A stretch of DNA of 64,000 nucleotides, taken from contig OX459104.1 in the NCBI GenBank assembly GCA_949775045.1, positions 16,828,226-16,892,225 of the forward strand, in the 5' to 3' direction. The stretch's first letter is position 1. Each line of letters opens with the position of its first letter. The notes below the pieces were generated by a model. It was not told where the DNA came from, did not search any database, and saw only the letters and a program-made list of their open reading frames with translations. The translations under genes and the position numbers were made by a program. This DNA is from Metridium senile. Lineage: Eukaryota; Cnidaria; Anthozoa; Actiniaria; Metridiidae. Shown here piece after piece: positions 1-12,232 of the stretch.

Positions 1-180
1 TTTTAAATTTCTATGTTTCGCCTTAATAGTCACGTGACCATTTTATGTCACCATTTTCACCACTAAACTATTGATCAGCCCAAATATGAATATTGATCCA
101 AATTTCAGCTTTGTACTCGGAAACACAAGCAAGAAATGATTTTTTTTTTAAATCCGAAAATCCCAGTCCTTAATTAACGT
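1..180 (-). mobile_element. Terminal fragment of a dispersed element
   Basis: On the minus strand this block reads as a diverged copy of 48230-48425. Both contain the stretch CTGGGATTTTCGGA, then an A/T-rich spacer, then AAGCTGAAATTTGG, then a GGTCA(C/T)GTGAC(C/T)ATTAAGG block. The two copies lie in opposite orientation 48 kb apart, so this is a dispersed repeat. No protein is encoded. The element continues beyond the left edge, so its family is not assigned. Confidence 0.6.
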
Positions 181-527
181 GCTTGAGGAGTCAAATCAAA
201 TCAAATCAATTTTATTTCACACATTTTACATGATATTTACATAATTAGTAGTATAAAAAAATTAGTTAAGGTGACTCATCAGTTATTATCGGCTCACTCG
301 GCTATGACAATTTTCTACTCGTAACATGTTCTGCTTTTAAGCTATTGCCATAAAAATTACACATCTTCTACAAAAACTATTCAAGAATAATGTGAAATAA
401 TTTGATTGCACTAGAAGTAAATAATTTTTGCGATATTTTAGTTAACGCAAGTTAGCTAGTTTGACTAAAATTCGATTATTCTGAAAATCTGTCCGTTTTA
501 TTTTTATGATTTTTTTTTAATCGTTTT

Positions 528-688
528 AGAAGTAATATTTCAAAAACGAGTACGAGTGTTTCATTAGGGTTTCTAAACACGATAAAACATTTGAAAGCAC
601 GAGGCCGTAGGCCGAGTGCTTTTATTGTTTTTGAGTGTTTGGAAACCCTAATGAAACACGAAGCACGAGCTTTTTGGAATTACTTCTC
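528..688. repeat. Hairpin-forming foldback repeat
   Basis: This is a near-perfect palindrome with ~70-bp arms around the centre GAGGCCGTAGGCCGAG. It sits at the left edge of the 531-1529 insertion. It resembles other hairpins in the window, at 7880-7980 and 28150-28185, which have ACGAGCC...GGCGAGT centres. Confidence 0.7.
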
Positions 689-1529
689 AGTCGAATAAAT
701 AATTCATTATGCAGGAATGTGGCTAGTTCTTTATAATATAATAGGTCACTCATTATGTTGCCTGGGATTATGAGAGTTCTTTTGAATTTCTCTCGTGCGG
801 AATTTATCGGATTTCGAAATACTGTAGGGTTTATAAGGAGTGTTACGGGGTTCTTACTTGAATTTGTTCAAAAAGACTTAGAAAATGTTCCTTTAAGCTC
901 AGTTGAGCAATATTTCAAATTGTACTCTAAATATTACTTGTATCTACCTACATAAGAATTTTTTTTTTCATTTTCTTTAGAGAATAATCCAAATTGTCAT
1001 TTAAATATAAGTTGTAACTTAAGTAGGGATCATTAAAGATGCGAATAAAGTTAATTTATGTGAGTACTTAACGGCAGTGTAATTTTTGATATAATATATA
1101 CAGAGTATTTGATGGCGTGGGAAATAAGACTATACTCTGCCAACCAAATCACCGATAGCTCAGCTGGTATGAAGAGGGAATTCAACTCCAAGGGTTGCAG
1201 GTTCGAGACTCGGACACGCCAATAAAAAAGGAAAAAAAATAATGTAAAAATAATATTAATGTAAATTAGGTAGAAAGGTCAGGTAAGTTAGATAAAAACA
1301 TAAGGGAACAAAGGATAGTAAGGTAAGTAGGTAACTAGGGAATACTAATTATTTTCAGATTTCCCACCACTATGTAGATTTAGAAATATTTTAATCACTA
1401 GTGATGAAAATATTTCAAACACCAGTCAACCTATAATCGTGTTTCATCAGGGTTTCAAACCCATGCACGTGGTACAAATGGTGTGCTCACATTGGTTGAT
1501 TAGCTCATGAATTATTAATGAGTTTGAGA
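531..1529. mobile_element. Composite insertion in the left arm of the foldback element
   Basis: The uninterrupted right arm shows TTTTAGAAG running straight into AATACAATAAAC. In the left arm these two pieces are separated by about 1 kb, with AGAAG on both sides, consistent with a short target-site duplication. The insert contains the hairpin at 528-688, a tRNA-derived SINE relic near 1150 and no convincing coding sequence. Confidence 0.6.
1149..1225 (+). mobile_element. tRNA-derived SINE head
   Basis: A good A box (TAGCTCAGCTGG) lies about 40 bp before a near-consensus B box (GGTTCGAGACT), followed by an A-rich tail from 1223. The acceptor stem does not pair and the anticodon arm is poor, so this is a Pol III-promoter SINE relic and not a working tRNA gene. 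Confidence 0.6.
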
Positions 1530-1757
1530 AGAATACAATAAACAACCAGACAAAGTTTCAGCAAAATTCACGGAGCCAAAGCACAGCTATATGAAGGTTA
1601 CTTAAATTCAATTCTAAAATCATCTTGAAATGTTGTTAAGTCAATACTCTTTAAATAAATAAGTTTTCAAGACGACTTTTAAGTATGAGTGTTGTGAGAT
1701 TCTAATATGCCATGCCGAATGCCAATCGCTTAGGCCAATGTAGAATATTTTTAAAGT

Positions 1758-2343
1758 AGCACTTGGACGAAAACGCTCGGATTTTGAAAAGTCCCAATAA
1801 ACGAATTTGTCTAGGTTAATATTACTCTAATGTGATTGCTTAAGAACTATGCATAAAAAATAGCTTAAAATTCACCTATTGCGGAGAAATAAGGCTTTGA
1901 AAACACGCCACTCAAACTCACGGCCAAATGAAATCTGACCTGCGGTAATTGCGTGACGCGTGACTTATGACGTCAAGTACTCCACGACTGATCTTCAAAT
2001 CCTGTGATTGTCTTGAAATAGAGAAAAAAAGTTCACCAAATCTTCTGACATTTCATAAACGTTCTTGATTATAATAATTCCGGCGCATATCCTTTGAAGC
2101 CACGAGTGTTGTTGTGAAACCATGGAGTAAATGACGTCATTCGTCACTCGACCCCATTCCTCTTGGTGTAATATTACTGATTACAAAAATACAATAGCAA
2201 ATCGCGATTTTATCGGTCTTCGCGTACGAATTTCTACAAAAATACTTTAGCAAGGCATTTTTGGGTTAGTATTTAGTCTTAAACAAGCAAAAAAATTCGT
2301 TTTTTGGGACTTTTCAAAATCCGGGCGTTTTCGTCCAAGTGCT
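1758..2343. mobile_element. MITE with ~41-bp terminal inverted repeats
   Basis: The ends are inverted copies beginning AGCACTTGGACGAAAACGC and differ at about one position over 41 bp. The uninserted arm of the foldback element (TTTTTAAGTTATG) shows the pre-insertion target. Flanking TTAAAG/TTTAAG suggest a 5-8 bp target duplication. There is no ORF, so it is non-autonomous. Confidence 0.75.
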
Positions 2344-3795
2344 CCTTTAAGTTATGTTAGGATAATAAAATGCTCAAATTCCTGCTCAAGTATAATCAGA
2401 CGCGTGTTTCCATCTTTTACCAAAACTACTCAATAGTTATCATTCACAATTCGTCTGCATGGCTTCCATGGTTCTACAAACATTTTACATCGAACTCCGT
2501 AGTTGTAAACGGCTTTAAATAAGAGAAATTTCTTTGGGCATTGTATAGTGTTCAGTTTCAAGCTCAATCTAAGCTGGGATGGTGATTGTGTTTACGAATG
2601 CAAAACTAGCATAGGTGTCAATTATCCCAAGAATTCACACCCTTGTTGGGGGCACATAAGTATAAACAAAAGAGGACAGCAAGGGGAGGGGTGGGGCGAA
2701 GGCGTTGTTATTGTTTTATTCCCAGGAGGAAGAAAAGTATGAAAAGATAACGAACGTTTTTTGCAAGCATTACTATACTTGTGTTCTTGAATTCGGGTGT
2801 GTAGAGACCTTTCTGTCTATAAGTGGAGTATCATGTTTAGATGTAGAACTGCTTAATCAGTTAATGAGCAAGTGAGCAACTCAATGACGCAAATCCAAGT
2901 TAAATTTTTCATTGCCTTGCGTTTATTTGTTTGTCAAGCACAGTAAACGTAGAGCCTGCAAAGTACATTTATAATAGAATGCATTCATGTAAATATTAAT
3001 ATGGAATTTGTTGTAGTTTCATAATTTGCTATTTCTTTGAAACAAGATATACAAATAGCCAGGTGTGATATACCAAAGTATAAAGTGAATTGCCTTTGTT
3101 ATTGTTCTTCTTTTTTCATTACAACAGGTTCTATATGTCCCAGCCCTTCATCAATACACCCTCATAATTTATATATATATAATTTACTGTTCCACTATTG
3201 TCAATTCATTTACCCGAACTTCATTTTGCCAGCATCATACGAACTTATTTTAAGGCAATTTTTTTCTCCTTCTTCCTACAAGTTTTTGCAGATTTCTTCA
3301 GCCGTATATTAATTAATAATAACAGCACAATCAAATACCAAGACCAAATGATGACAATTACGAAAGATATTCGTTATCTTTTCATACTTTTCTTCCTCCT
3401 GGGAATAAAACAATAACAACGCCTTCGCCCCACCCCTCCCCTTGCTGTCCTCTTTTGTTTATACTTATGTGCCCCCAACAAGGGTGTGAATTCTTGGAAT
3501 AATCGACACCTATGCTAGTTTTGCATTCGTAAACACAATCACCATCCCAGCTTAGATTGAGCTTGAAACTGTACACTATGCAATGCCCAAAGAAATTTCT
3601 CTTATTTAAAGCCGTTTACAACTACGGAGTTCGATGTAAAATGTTTATAGAACCATGGAAGCCATGCAGACGAATTGTGAATGATAACTATTGAGTAGTT
3701 TTGGAAAAAGATGGAAACACGCGTCTGATTATACTTGAGCAGGTATTTGAGCATTTTATTATCCTAACATAACTTAAAAATATTCTACATTGGCC

Positions 3796-4091
3796 TCATC
3801 CTCGGGAACCCAGGGGTATTCTTCTGTCGCTCGTTTCTCGCTTCCACAACATATACCCCTGGGAACGTAGTCTGTTGGAGCTTGTTCCTGAAGTCAAAAT
3901 TCAAACTTATTTAACGACTTTCTTTGAATGGTTATCTTGATTTTCATTGGTCGACCTAATAAGGTCGACCAATCAGGAAAGAGCTGAATTTTGACTTCCG
4001 GAACAAGCTCCAACAGACTACGTTCCCAGGGGTATATGTTGTGAAAGCGAGAAACGAGCGACAGAAGAATACCCCTGGGCTCCCGAGGATG
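3796..4091. mobile_element. MITE with ~105-bp inverted repeats and 8-bp TSD
   Basis: CATTGGCC occurs at 3788-3795 and 4092-4099 and only once in the uninserted mirror arm, giving a clear 8-bp target duplication. The ends begin CATCCTCGGGA and pair for about 105 bp. An 8-bp duplication and no ORF suggest a non-autonomous hAT-like element (inference). Confidence 0.8.
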
Positions 4092-4379
4092 CATTGGCCT
4101 AAGCGATTGGCATTCGGCATGGCATATTAGAATCTCACAACACTCATACTTAAAAGTCGTCTTGAAAACTTATTTATTTAAAGAGTATTGACTTAACAAC
4201 ATGTCAAGATGATTTTAGAATTGAATTTAAGTAACCTTCATATAGCTGTGCTTTGGCTCCGTGAATTTTGCTGAAACTTTGTCTGGTTGTTTATTGTATT
4301 CTTCTAAAACGATTAAAAAACAATCATAAAAATAAAACGGACAGATTTTCAGAATAATCGAATTTTAGTCAAACTAGCG

Positions 4380-6352
4380 CACTTGGTTTTTTATAATTGG
4401 TTTTATTTTATTATCATTAGATCGAAAAGTGGTTGCTTTGTACTCAATATCACTTTAAAAATTTAAAAAACATCGAAATCCATGCTATTTTGCGCCAAAA
4501 AGCGAGCGTATTTGCCAAGGTCAAATTCCAAGGTCATATGACATTCTGTATCTGTGACGTATGAAGAGGAACGATTGTCACACAACACTCGTGCGGATTT
4601 GAGGGAAAGTTTGTCATCGACACAGTTTTTTCAACAAAAAAGGATTTTAAAAACAATTTTATGGATAAACTATCAATGGATATTACTTTTCTGTAAGTAG
4701 AAAATTGTAATAAATGTAACTATGCTGTCATGAAGTTGTTGTCGTTTTAATTTTATGCGTTTTTCAGTCCTTTCAACAAATCTTCACAATTCGGTAGTCT
4801 TTTCAACAAAAACGTGCTCCAAATTACATTTTAGACCAACAATACCATTCGTTCAGGACTGTTTTGAAATGCTTATAATGCTGTACAAAGGTTAGACATA
4901 TCTGATATTGTGTGTCTTCTATATGATCAGTTTTAATAATGTATTTAAAATGCAATTGTTTTGAAACGGGTGAAAGAAACCTGAACCCAGCAGCTTATCG
5001 GCCGTGTTTGACGTTCTTGTACTTTTACTTTTCTTTTAAACTTCACTTAGCAGTCTCACAAGACAAACAGTGCACTGTATTTCTGTATGAAAATAACCTT
5101 ATTGTGTTTTTTTTCATGCTGAATAGAGATCATTTTCGTAAACTGTGTGATTTTCCGTAGCTTGCAGAGAAACCACTGAATTCGATGCGTGACAAATTCA
5201 TAATTTTTCGTCCGTTAACTGACATTTTACGTTTTGTACATTTATTTTGGTAAATTTGTGTTGTAAAAATACAAATCGATAAATTTCCTAAAACAAAAAG
5301 GGCAAAAAGGATTCAATTTGGCTAACCCTGTGGCGTTCTCGTTTAGAATCTTATACTTCGATTTAAACTCGCGCGCTGATTGGTTGAGAACGAAACCGGA
5401 TGCGAGGGTATTTAGCGTGGAATACCCTCTCATCCGGTTTCTGAATTCATCGGAAGGAGCAGCGAGCAGCGCGCGGACTCCGCGATTCATGCGATATTGA
5501 TTTCTCTCGTGAAATTCAACGTGGAATTCCCTCGTCCTCCAATGAATTTACCTATAGAATAGCCGTTTCTTGTTGGTTTGCCGCCGGTGTGAGCCGAGCT
5601 ATGAAAACTGCTATACTCAGTACTGCTCTTTTGACTTTTGTTTTTAGTTCACATCGGCTTGTTCGTAAATAATAAAGATAATAAGCAAATTAATAAAGAC
5701 AAAAAAATAATGTGAGAAATAACAATTCATATCACGCTAGTATATACGGCTAGATCAATCAAATGATATTAATGAAAAACTGCTTTTGACAAGTAAGTTT
5801 TCAAAAAAATAATGTAAAATGATCGATACGATGTGCTCAACGAACTATCTCAAAACAAGGTTATTAGAATAAAGAATTCTAAAAAAACCCAGTGCACTTT
5901 CTTTGGACTGAATCCCAATGATGTTTTGGTGGAACTATTGTCAACAAACTGTCTGATGAAGTGAAGTGTCTTGAACATAAACAACTATATCAGACAAATG
6001 AATTTTATCCATAATTAAACGTGAAAGAACTGTGTTTTTCGGTAATTTATACAAAGAAACACCATCTGCTCTTGTGCAGCTACAATTTTGGACAACACAT
6101 TGCATAGGCATTGAGCAGGTTTTCGTGATTTTATTAAAACTACAATGCCGTACAAACGATGCCGCTCCCGGCCGCGTGAAAGCGTTCCTCTTGCTACGTC
6201 ACAGCTAATTTGCATAATTTCTTGACTTGCGGCTTCCGGTGATGTATATTTTTCGATTTTTCCCGCACTTCGAAATAAATTTTGGTTATAAGACATTTGG
6301 ATTCGAAAATAAATCATTGAGAGCAATCGTTTTAAGCAAAGTTTAATTTTCG
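4380..6352. mobile_element. ~2-kb insertion containing a dispersed repeat also seen at 28.6-29.5 kb
   Basis: This block separates two right-arm pieces that are contiguous in the left arm. Positions 4560-5270 match 28600-29520 closely: same order, small indels, and both carry CACAACACTCGTGCGGA. A further palindromic stretch lies at 5340-5450. No supported coding sequence was seen. Confidence 0.65.
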
Positions 6353-6962
6353 TGATACTTGCACTTTAACTAAAATATCGCAAAAATTATTTACTTCTAG
6401 TGCAATCAAATTATTTCACATTATTCTTGAATAGTTTTTGTAGAAGATGTGTACTTTTTATGGCAATAGCTTAAAAGCAGAAAATGTTACGAGTAGAAAA
6501 TTGTCATAGCCGAGTGAGCCGATAATAACTGATGAGTCACCTTAAATAGGCTAAAGTATAAAGATAGTTTTAATGAGGTAGTGCCTTAAGACTAAATAAA
6601 CTGTTAAGTTATCGAGTTAGTCTTTAGTAATGGAGCTGGAGGATACACTGATCATCATCATCATCATGTTTTCCCTATTGGCGCGAGAATTTCCTTAGGG
6701 AAAGTTATTAGAGTCGCTGCTCCAATAAACTCTTAAAGTTCATTTTTTTCCATTATCATCCGCCTGGCCTGTTGTTTATCTACTCCCAGGATGTCTTCCA
6801 CTTTTTTCCACTCTTTATTCGTAGTTCGTTTGTCAAAAAGAATCTGCTTCTGCAGTGTATCATTTTCCATGCGGCAGACACTGCACCACAAGTTTCATGC
6901 TTTAAAATGATTCTACCGTGTATAAACAAACAAGATTATTTGTTTATTATTATTGCCTCTAG

Positions 6963-7786
6963 GCTGTATTTGGTAATAAAACTATCGGTGAAATAGAGAG
7001 GTTGTTCGCACCAGATCCAACAACACCACCAACAACAACAACAACAGAAGAACCAACGTCTCCTTCTGAGACCTGGAAATGGATTGTGATTGGTGTTTGC
7101 TGTGCTGTGTTTATCTTGATTGTCATCATTGTTATCATTGTTATTTGCATCCGGTAAGATTCCGAGAAACGAGCGACAGACTTGTTTGTCTGTTTGTATG
7201 TTTGCATTTGTGTTTCTACTTGTCTGTTTGTCTGTTTGTCTGTTTGTCTGTTTGTCTGTTTGTCTGTTTGTCTGTTTGTCTGTTTGTCTGTTTGTCTGTT
7301 TGTCTGTTTGTCTGTTTGTCTGTTTGTCTGTTTGTCTGTTTGTCTGTTTGTCTGTTTGTCTGTTTGTCTGTTTGTCTGTTTGTCTGTTTGTCTGTTTGTC
7401 TGTTTGTCTGTTTGTTTGTCTCTTTGTCTCTTTGTCTCTTTGTCTGTTTGTCTCTTTGTCTCTTTGTCTCTTTGTCTCTTTGTCTCTTTGTCTCTTTGTC
7501 TCTTTGTCTCTTTGTCTCTTTGTCTCTTTGTCTCTTTGTCTCTTTGTCTCTTTGTCTCTTTGTCTCTTTGTCTCTTTGTCTCTTTGTCTCTTTGTCTCTT
7601 TGTCTCTTTGTCTCTTTGTCTCTTTGTCTCTTTGTCTCTTTGTCTCTTATCAATCTTATTTTTATATCCAGCAAACAAAAGAATGACAAAAGAGCACGAA
7701 TCGCTGTCGGCGATCCAAACGAGGCCTACCATGATGACGAGATTGAGATGGAAAAGGTCAAAAGGGGCTACAACACTCAGATGTAA
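6963..7786 (+). CDS. 3' end of a single-pass membrane protein (two terminal exons)
   Basis: Exon 6963-7153 follows a TCTAG acceptor. It reads about 20 residues with an NKT sequon, then a Pro/Thr stalk of PTTPPTTTTTEEPTSPSE type, then a transmembrane helix WIVIGVCCAVFILIVIIVII, and ends at a CCG|GTAAGA donor in phase 2. Exon 7672-7786 follows a TCCAG acceptor, keeps the frame and adds a charged cytoplasmic tail ending KRGYNTQM and a TAA stop. The intron (7154-7671) is filled by an octamer repeat. A mucin-like stalk before one helix and a ~39-residue tail indicate a type I cell-surface protein. Upstream exons were not found and probably lie left of the window, beyond the transposon block at 1-6550. 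The family cannot be named from this piece. Confidence 0.75.
7182..7650 (+). repeat. Octamer repeat, TGTTTGTC then TCTCTTTG
   Basis: About 25 copies of TGTCTGTT fill 7216-7413. They switch abruptly to about 29 copies of TCTCTTTG up to 7650, with one TGTT unit interrupting near 7441. The array lies inside the last intron of the membrane-protein gene. Long frames of VCLS or DKETKRQR type on either strand come only from the repeat and are not genes. Confidence 0.95.
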
Positions 7787-9090
7787 CGACGGACATGTTT
7801 GTGTAATCTACTTTTACCATGCAAATGACCATAATTAGTATACGAAATCGCACAATTTTGAGTACAATTCATAATTAATAGATACGAGTGTTGTTTTCAA
7901 AGTTTTCAAAATTGGACGAGCCTTTTAGGCGAGTCCAATTTGATAACTTTCAAAACATCGCGAGTGTCTATTGAATACAAATTCTACGAGAAGATCGTGT
8001 GATTTTTTATTTATAATATACTGAAAAAACGCGGATCCGGAATCGAGTAATTTGGTACAGTATATTATAATCTGTAAAATAATATGCTAATACACAGAAT
8101 CGAAATATGGCATCCAATTTTAATAACTATTGTTCTTGACTGGCTAGTCTCACACACATGTGGAAACTCCATTTCGTTTTAACATAACAAGAGGCTAGCC
8201 AGTCAAGAACAATAGTTTTTGAAATTGAACGCCATATTTCGATTCGGACTAAGAGGTGTGGGAGTAGCTAATATTCTTTTATTTTATCTTGAGCGAAACG
8301 CCACTGAAAATGATCGATATAAGTGGTTTCGAGCATATTTTTAAATGCTTTCTTTGCCACTCATGTTTTATTCTGATTATTTAAAGCCGAAAGTGCTTAT
8401 CACTGAAGCATATAGCTACACGCAAACCTCATTAGTATGTTATTTCACACATATGCTCATTTGCATGTTAAAAGTTGGTTATAAGAAAACGTTCTATCGA
8501 AAGCACTAGAGACTAAAATAACGTTAATTTACAAGCTGAAATAAAATACTGCATAATAGTGACATGTCAGAAAAACGTCACAGTAAGCGCTTTTTTTTTA
8601 GTTGCAAATTTAAGAACTGCTCATCAAAATGATATGTTCCACGAGGCGTAGCTGATTGAATACATAATTCATGTTGACCCACCGATGATGTCATGTCAGA
8701 GTAAATAAGAAGACATACCACGAAATACAATACAATCGGAAATGTACTTTTTCTTACAACAAAATCTATACAAACTGTCTTTGCACAGGCACGCAACGCT
8801 CAGTTCTTATTTTTTCGATGACGTACGCGCAAATTCGCCAGCGTTAGAGACTAGTTTTTACTTCGCACTCGTTTACTCTTAGTTTTTGGCTTTTTCGGTC
8901 CATTATTTATGGTCAAATGGCAGCGCATACAGTGATGTTGTTCTGACTTGCTTATAAAGGCTTCTAGATATAATTTCAATATTTCTTAATATTAATTTAT
9001 AATTCAATTTTTATATATTTTATATTCGTCATATAAAAACGTTTTAATGTAGCGCGTCTCTTGTGCTGTAATTTTGCTTATTGTGGAATA
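7787..9090. other. Intergenic segment with two hairpin elements
   Basis: No gene was recognised. A palindrome at 7880-7980 centres on GGACGAGCCTTTTAGGCGAGTCC. A second inverted repeat at 8105-8260 has ~45-bp arms around TTGACTGGCTAG and looks like a MITE. The rest is AT-rich unique sequence. Confidence 0.6.
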
Positions 9091-9094
9091 CGCA

Positions 9095-9435
9095 CATATC
9101 GTCAGTCCAATGAAAACGCGCGTTATATTGCAATTGTATACAGCACATGATATAGACCAATGAAAACGCGCATTATAGTGCAATTTTATACAGAACGCTA
9201 TGTAGACCAATCAAATAACGCGTAATATTGCAATTTTATTTTGTCGAAGGACAAATAATAATATTGTAATTTTATACAGCACATGATATAAACCAAACGA
9301 ATAACGCGTTATATCGCAAGTTTATATATCACACATGACATATAGAACAATCAGAATGCGCGTTATAGCACGTGAATTGTGTAGCAAAGCACAAACAATA
9401 AAATATATTTGGCCAATCAAAGGCAGCGTTAAAAT
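9095..9435 (+). repeat. Degenerate ~62-bp tandem repeat
   Basis: About five diverged copies of a unit containing CCAATGAAAACGCGC, TTATA(T/G)TGCAA and TTTATACAGCACATGATATA. Nothing further was seen from 9436 to 10040 apart from short GATCGGGTGAGGTC-like repeats at 9640-9750. Confidence 0.7.
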
Positions 9436-10040
9436 AACAATCTTTTATTGTACTTTTTAACAAAAGCCACGCACATGAATGTATTGTGCTCACATTTGAA
9501 ATCAATAAAAATATTTACACGTTATATGAAGATTTCTTCTGGTTTCCATATCACTGAATAATCAAAACTTATCACGTAACCACTTGATTAAGTGAGATTT
9601 AGTGTGATTATATGGAAATTAACACTCCTGCAATCGGGTGAGGTCGGGTGAGATCGCTACGAAAGAAACCATGTTCTATTAGTGTGATCGGGCGAGGTCA
9701 TATGATTGATTGATTTTCACTCGGCTGCAATCGGGTGCGATCATTTGGAAACTTTTATACACCCGGGTATCGCTAATACAAATAACATTCTCACCCCCAA
9801 AAAAATTCAATACTCACAAAACAGTGTGTGTGATGAAGATCATCGCGAAAAAGTAATTGGCGTAAGCTGTTGTGGTGTCCCTGCCTTCGTATGAAGGAAA
9901 AAGCTCAGTAATAAAATAACATAAAAATAAATTAAGTAAGCCATTCAAGCCATTGAAATAATACGGCTAAAATCCCGTTGAAGTCTTGAAATGTTTATAG
10001 GGCTTCTATGATATGTAGCTCGCGCGGATCAGACCAATAT

Positions 10041-10296
10041 ACACCTAATTCAAAAAAGGTTGACGGGGCGAACGGCGATTGGCGATTGGTGATTGGCGAT
10101 TACACGACCGAAAGGAGCTATTGGTAATACGAATTCCTTCTTCCGTTCAGAGAAAACTTCGAGAAACCCATCTACGGTCATCGTTGAACGGTATTTGGGT
10201 AATATATAATTGAATAAGAAGAAATTAAATTCGTATTATCCACAGTCTCTTTCGCCGATCGCCGTTCGCCCCGTCAACCTTTTTTGAATAAGGTGT
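10041..10296. mobile_element. MITE with TATA/CACCTAATTCAAAA termini
   Basis: Inverted ends start ACACCTAATTCAAAAAAGG and pair for at least 36 bp with one or two mismatches. Outside both ends is TATA, the likely 2- or 4-bp target duplication. The inner part repeats GGCGATTGGCGATT and carries CACGACCGAAAGG, which is also found in the related elements at 45010-45300 and 61425-61692. There is no coding capacity. Confidence 0.8.
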
Positions 10297-11000
10297 ATAC
10301 AACTCCTGATCACAATACAGGTTGCCAAAGCGATTTAAAAATAAATAAAGTAGCCGAAACGTATGCAATTATTATTGGCTGGTTAATAAAAAAATATATT
10401 CAATTTAAAACAGCAATTTATTTCACTCACATCCTCCCTGTCAGGTTTAATTTTCAAATCGTGAAATCGTTCCCAGCCCTCAACGGTTATCTGTGCCGAC
10501 CATTGTCTTCACGGACAAAATGGCGACGTTCACAGTCGTTTTAATGAAAGTTTGGAGGACTCACGCCTCAGTTCTGTAAGCTGTCTCGAACAATTTGGTA
10601 TGGATTGATTGCCAAACAACCCTTCCTTAGCCATGTAGAAGGATTATTGGAAAGGAATTGTTTTTCGTGGATAAAAAGCTTCTCAAGTAGACTTCATTGG
10701 AAGTGAGGTGGTGCTCGTAGCGTCCAACCTTGTCATGTAATTAGCAAGGAGATGTACATTAGCTTACAGTTTCCCAAGTTTAGTCAAAGACATATTTATC
10801 AAAGTACAAAACAACCAACCATACAAGAAAGGTAACTTTTATTGATTGAGAATTTCTATTGAAAATACGTTGTTCAAAGTTCAATTATTTATGCTAGTTA
10901 GCTCTAGTTCTACGCTTGGGCTACCTGTGCAGGGTCTCTTTTGACTCTAGGTGAAAATCTGCTATGGGAGCTGAGGGAGGTAGGGGATGATTTTGTAGAG
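10297..11000 (+). mobile_element. Dispersed ~650-bp repeat, copy 1
   Basis: Collinear with 35470-36120 throughout. Shared blocks include CACAATACAGGTTGCC, TTATTATTGGCTGGTTAAT, CATAGCCATGTGGAAGGAT-like, GCGTCCAACCTTGTCAT and CGCTTGGGCTACCTGT. Both copies lack an intact frame, so this is an old non-coding element or a remnant of one. Confidence 0.75.
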
Positions 11001-12232
11001 TTCGATCCCAGCAAAGTTAATATAGGGGACTTGTGGATATAGAAGTCTGTGATACTTTATCATAGAAGATATCATTTTTAATAACTTATGTATACAACTG
11101 CAATTTGTATCAGCCGAGAACTTGTATATTATATTAATTAATAGGTTAATACTGTTTTGTAGAGCACAAACAGTATACACATGAAATAGAATCAAATTGC
11201 TACTGTGGATTTAAGCAAACACTATATCTATGAAATAAAATAAAATTACTACTGTGGAATAGAGTGCAAACACCTTATTCGTGAAATAGAATCAAATTGC
11301 TACTGTGGAATAGAGTGCAATTGCTACTGTGGAATAAAGCGCAAACACTTCTGTGGAATAGAGTGCAAACACCATATTTATGAAATAGAATCAAATTACT
11401 TCTGTGGAATAGAGTGCAAACACCATATTTATGAAATAGAATCAAATTACTACTGTGGAATAGAGTGTAAACACTATAACCATGAAATAGAATCAAATTA
11501 CTACTGTGGAATAGAGCGCAAACACTATATCCATGGAATAGAATCAAATTACTACTGTGGAATAGAGCGCAAACACTATATCCATGGAATAGAATCAAAT
11601 TAGTACTGTGGAATAGAGCGCAAACACTATATCCATGGAATAGAATCAAATTACTACTGTGGAATAGAGCGCAAACACTATATCCATGGAATAGAATAAA
11701 ATTACTACTGTGGAATAGAGCGCAAACACTATATCCATGAAATAGAATCAAATTACTACTGTGGAATAGAGTGCAAACACCTTATTCGTGAAATAGAATC
11801 AAATTGCTACTGTGGAATAGAGCACAAACACTATACACATGAAATAGAATCAAATTGCTACTGTGGAATAGAGCGCAAACACTATATCCATGAAATAGAA
11901 CTGATCAAATTGCTACTGTGGAATAGAGCGCAAACACTATATCCATGAAATAGAATCAAATTGCTACTGTGGAATGAGCCCAAACACTATATCCATGAAA
12001 TAGAATCAAATTGCTACTGTGGAATAGAGCGCAAACACTATATCCATGAAATAGAATCAAATTGCTACTGTGGAATAGAGCGCAAACACTATACCTATGA
12101 AATAGAACCAAATTGCTACTGTGGAATAGAGCGCAAACACTATATCCATGAAATATAATCAAATTGCTACTGTGGAATAGAGCACAAACACTATATCCAT
12201 GAAATAGAATCAAATTGCTTCTGTGGAATAAA

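Larger units (their letters stand above)
265..6545. mobile_element. Foldback element with arms broken by four nested insertions
   Basis: Left-arm blocks 265-443, 443-530, 1529-1757 and 2345-2753 are reverse complements of right-arm blocks 6367-6545, 4309-4380, 4092-4308 and 3370-3780. The arms are therefore about 0.9 kb each around a unique loop (2754-3369). The arms look close to identical by eye. The left arm is interrupted at 531-1529 and 1758-2343, the right arm at 3796-4091 and about 4380-6352. Removing these restores a ~2.4-kb foldback element. No transposase frame is visible; the mirrored 64-codon frames in the two arms (2548-2742 and 3382-3576) exist only because the arms are inverted copies. 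Confidence 0.8.

Noticed and set aside
1149..1225. A tRNA gene
   Set aside because: A and B boxes are present, but the acceptor stem and anticodon arm do not fold, and an A-rich tail follows. It fits a SINE better.
2548..3576. Two identical 64-codon frames on opposite strands
   Set aside because: They are mirror images in the arms of the foldback element, and the first starts at GTG, so they are not genes.
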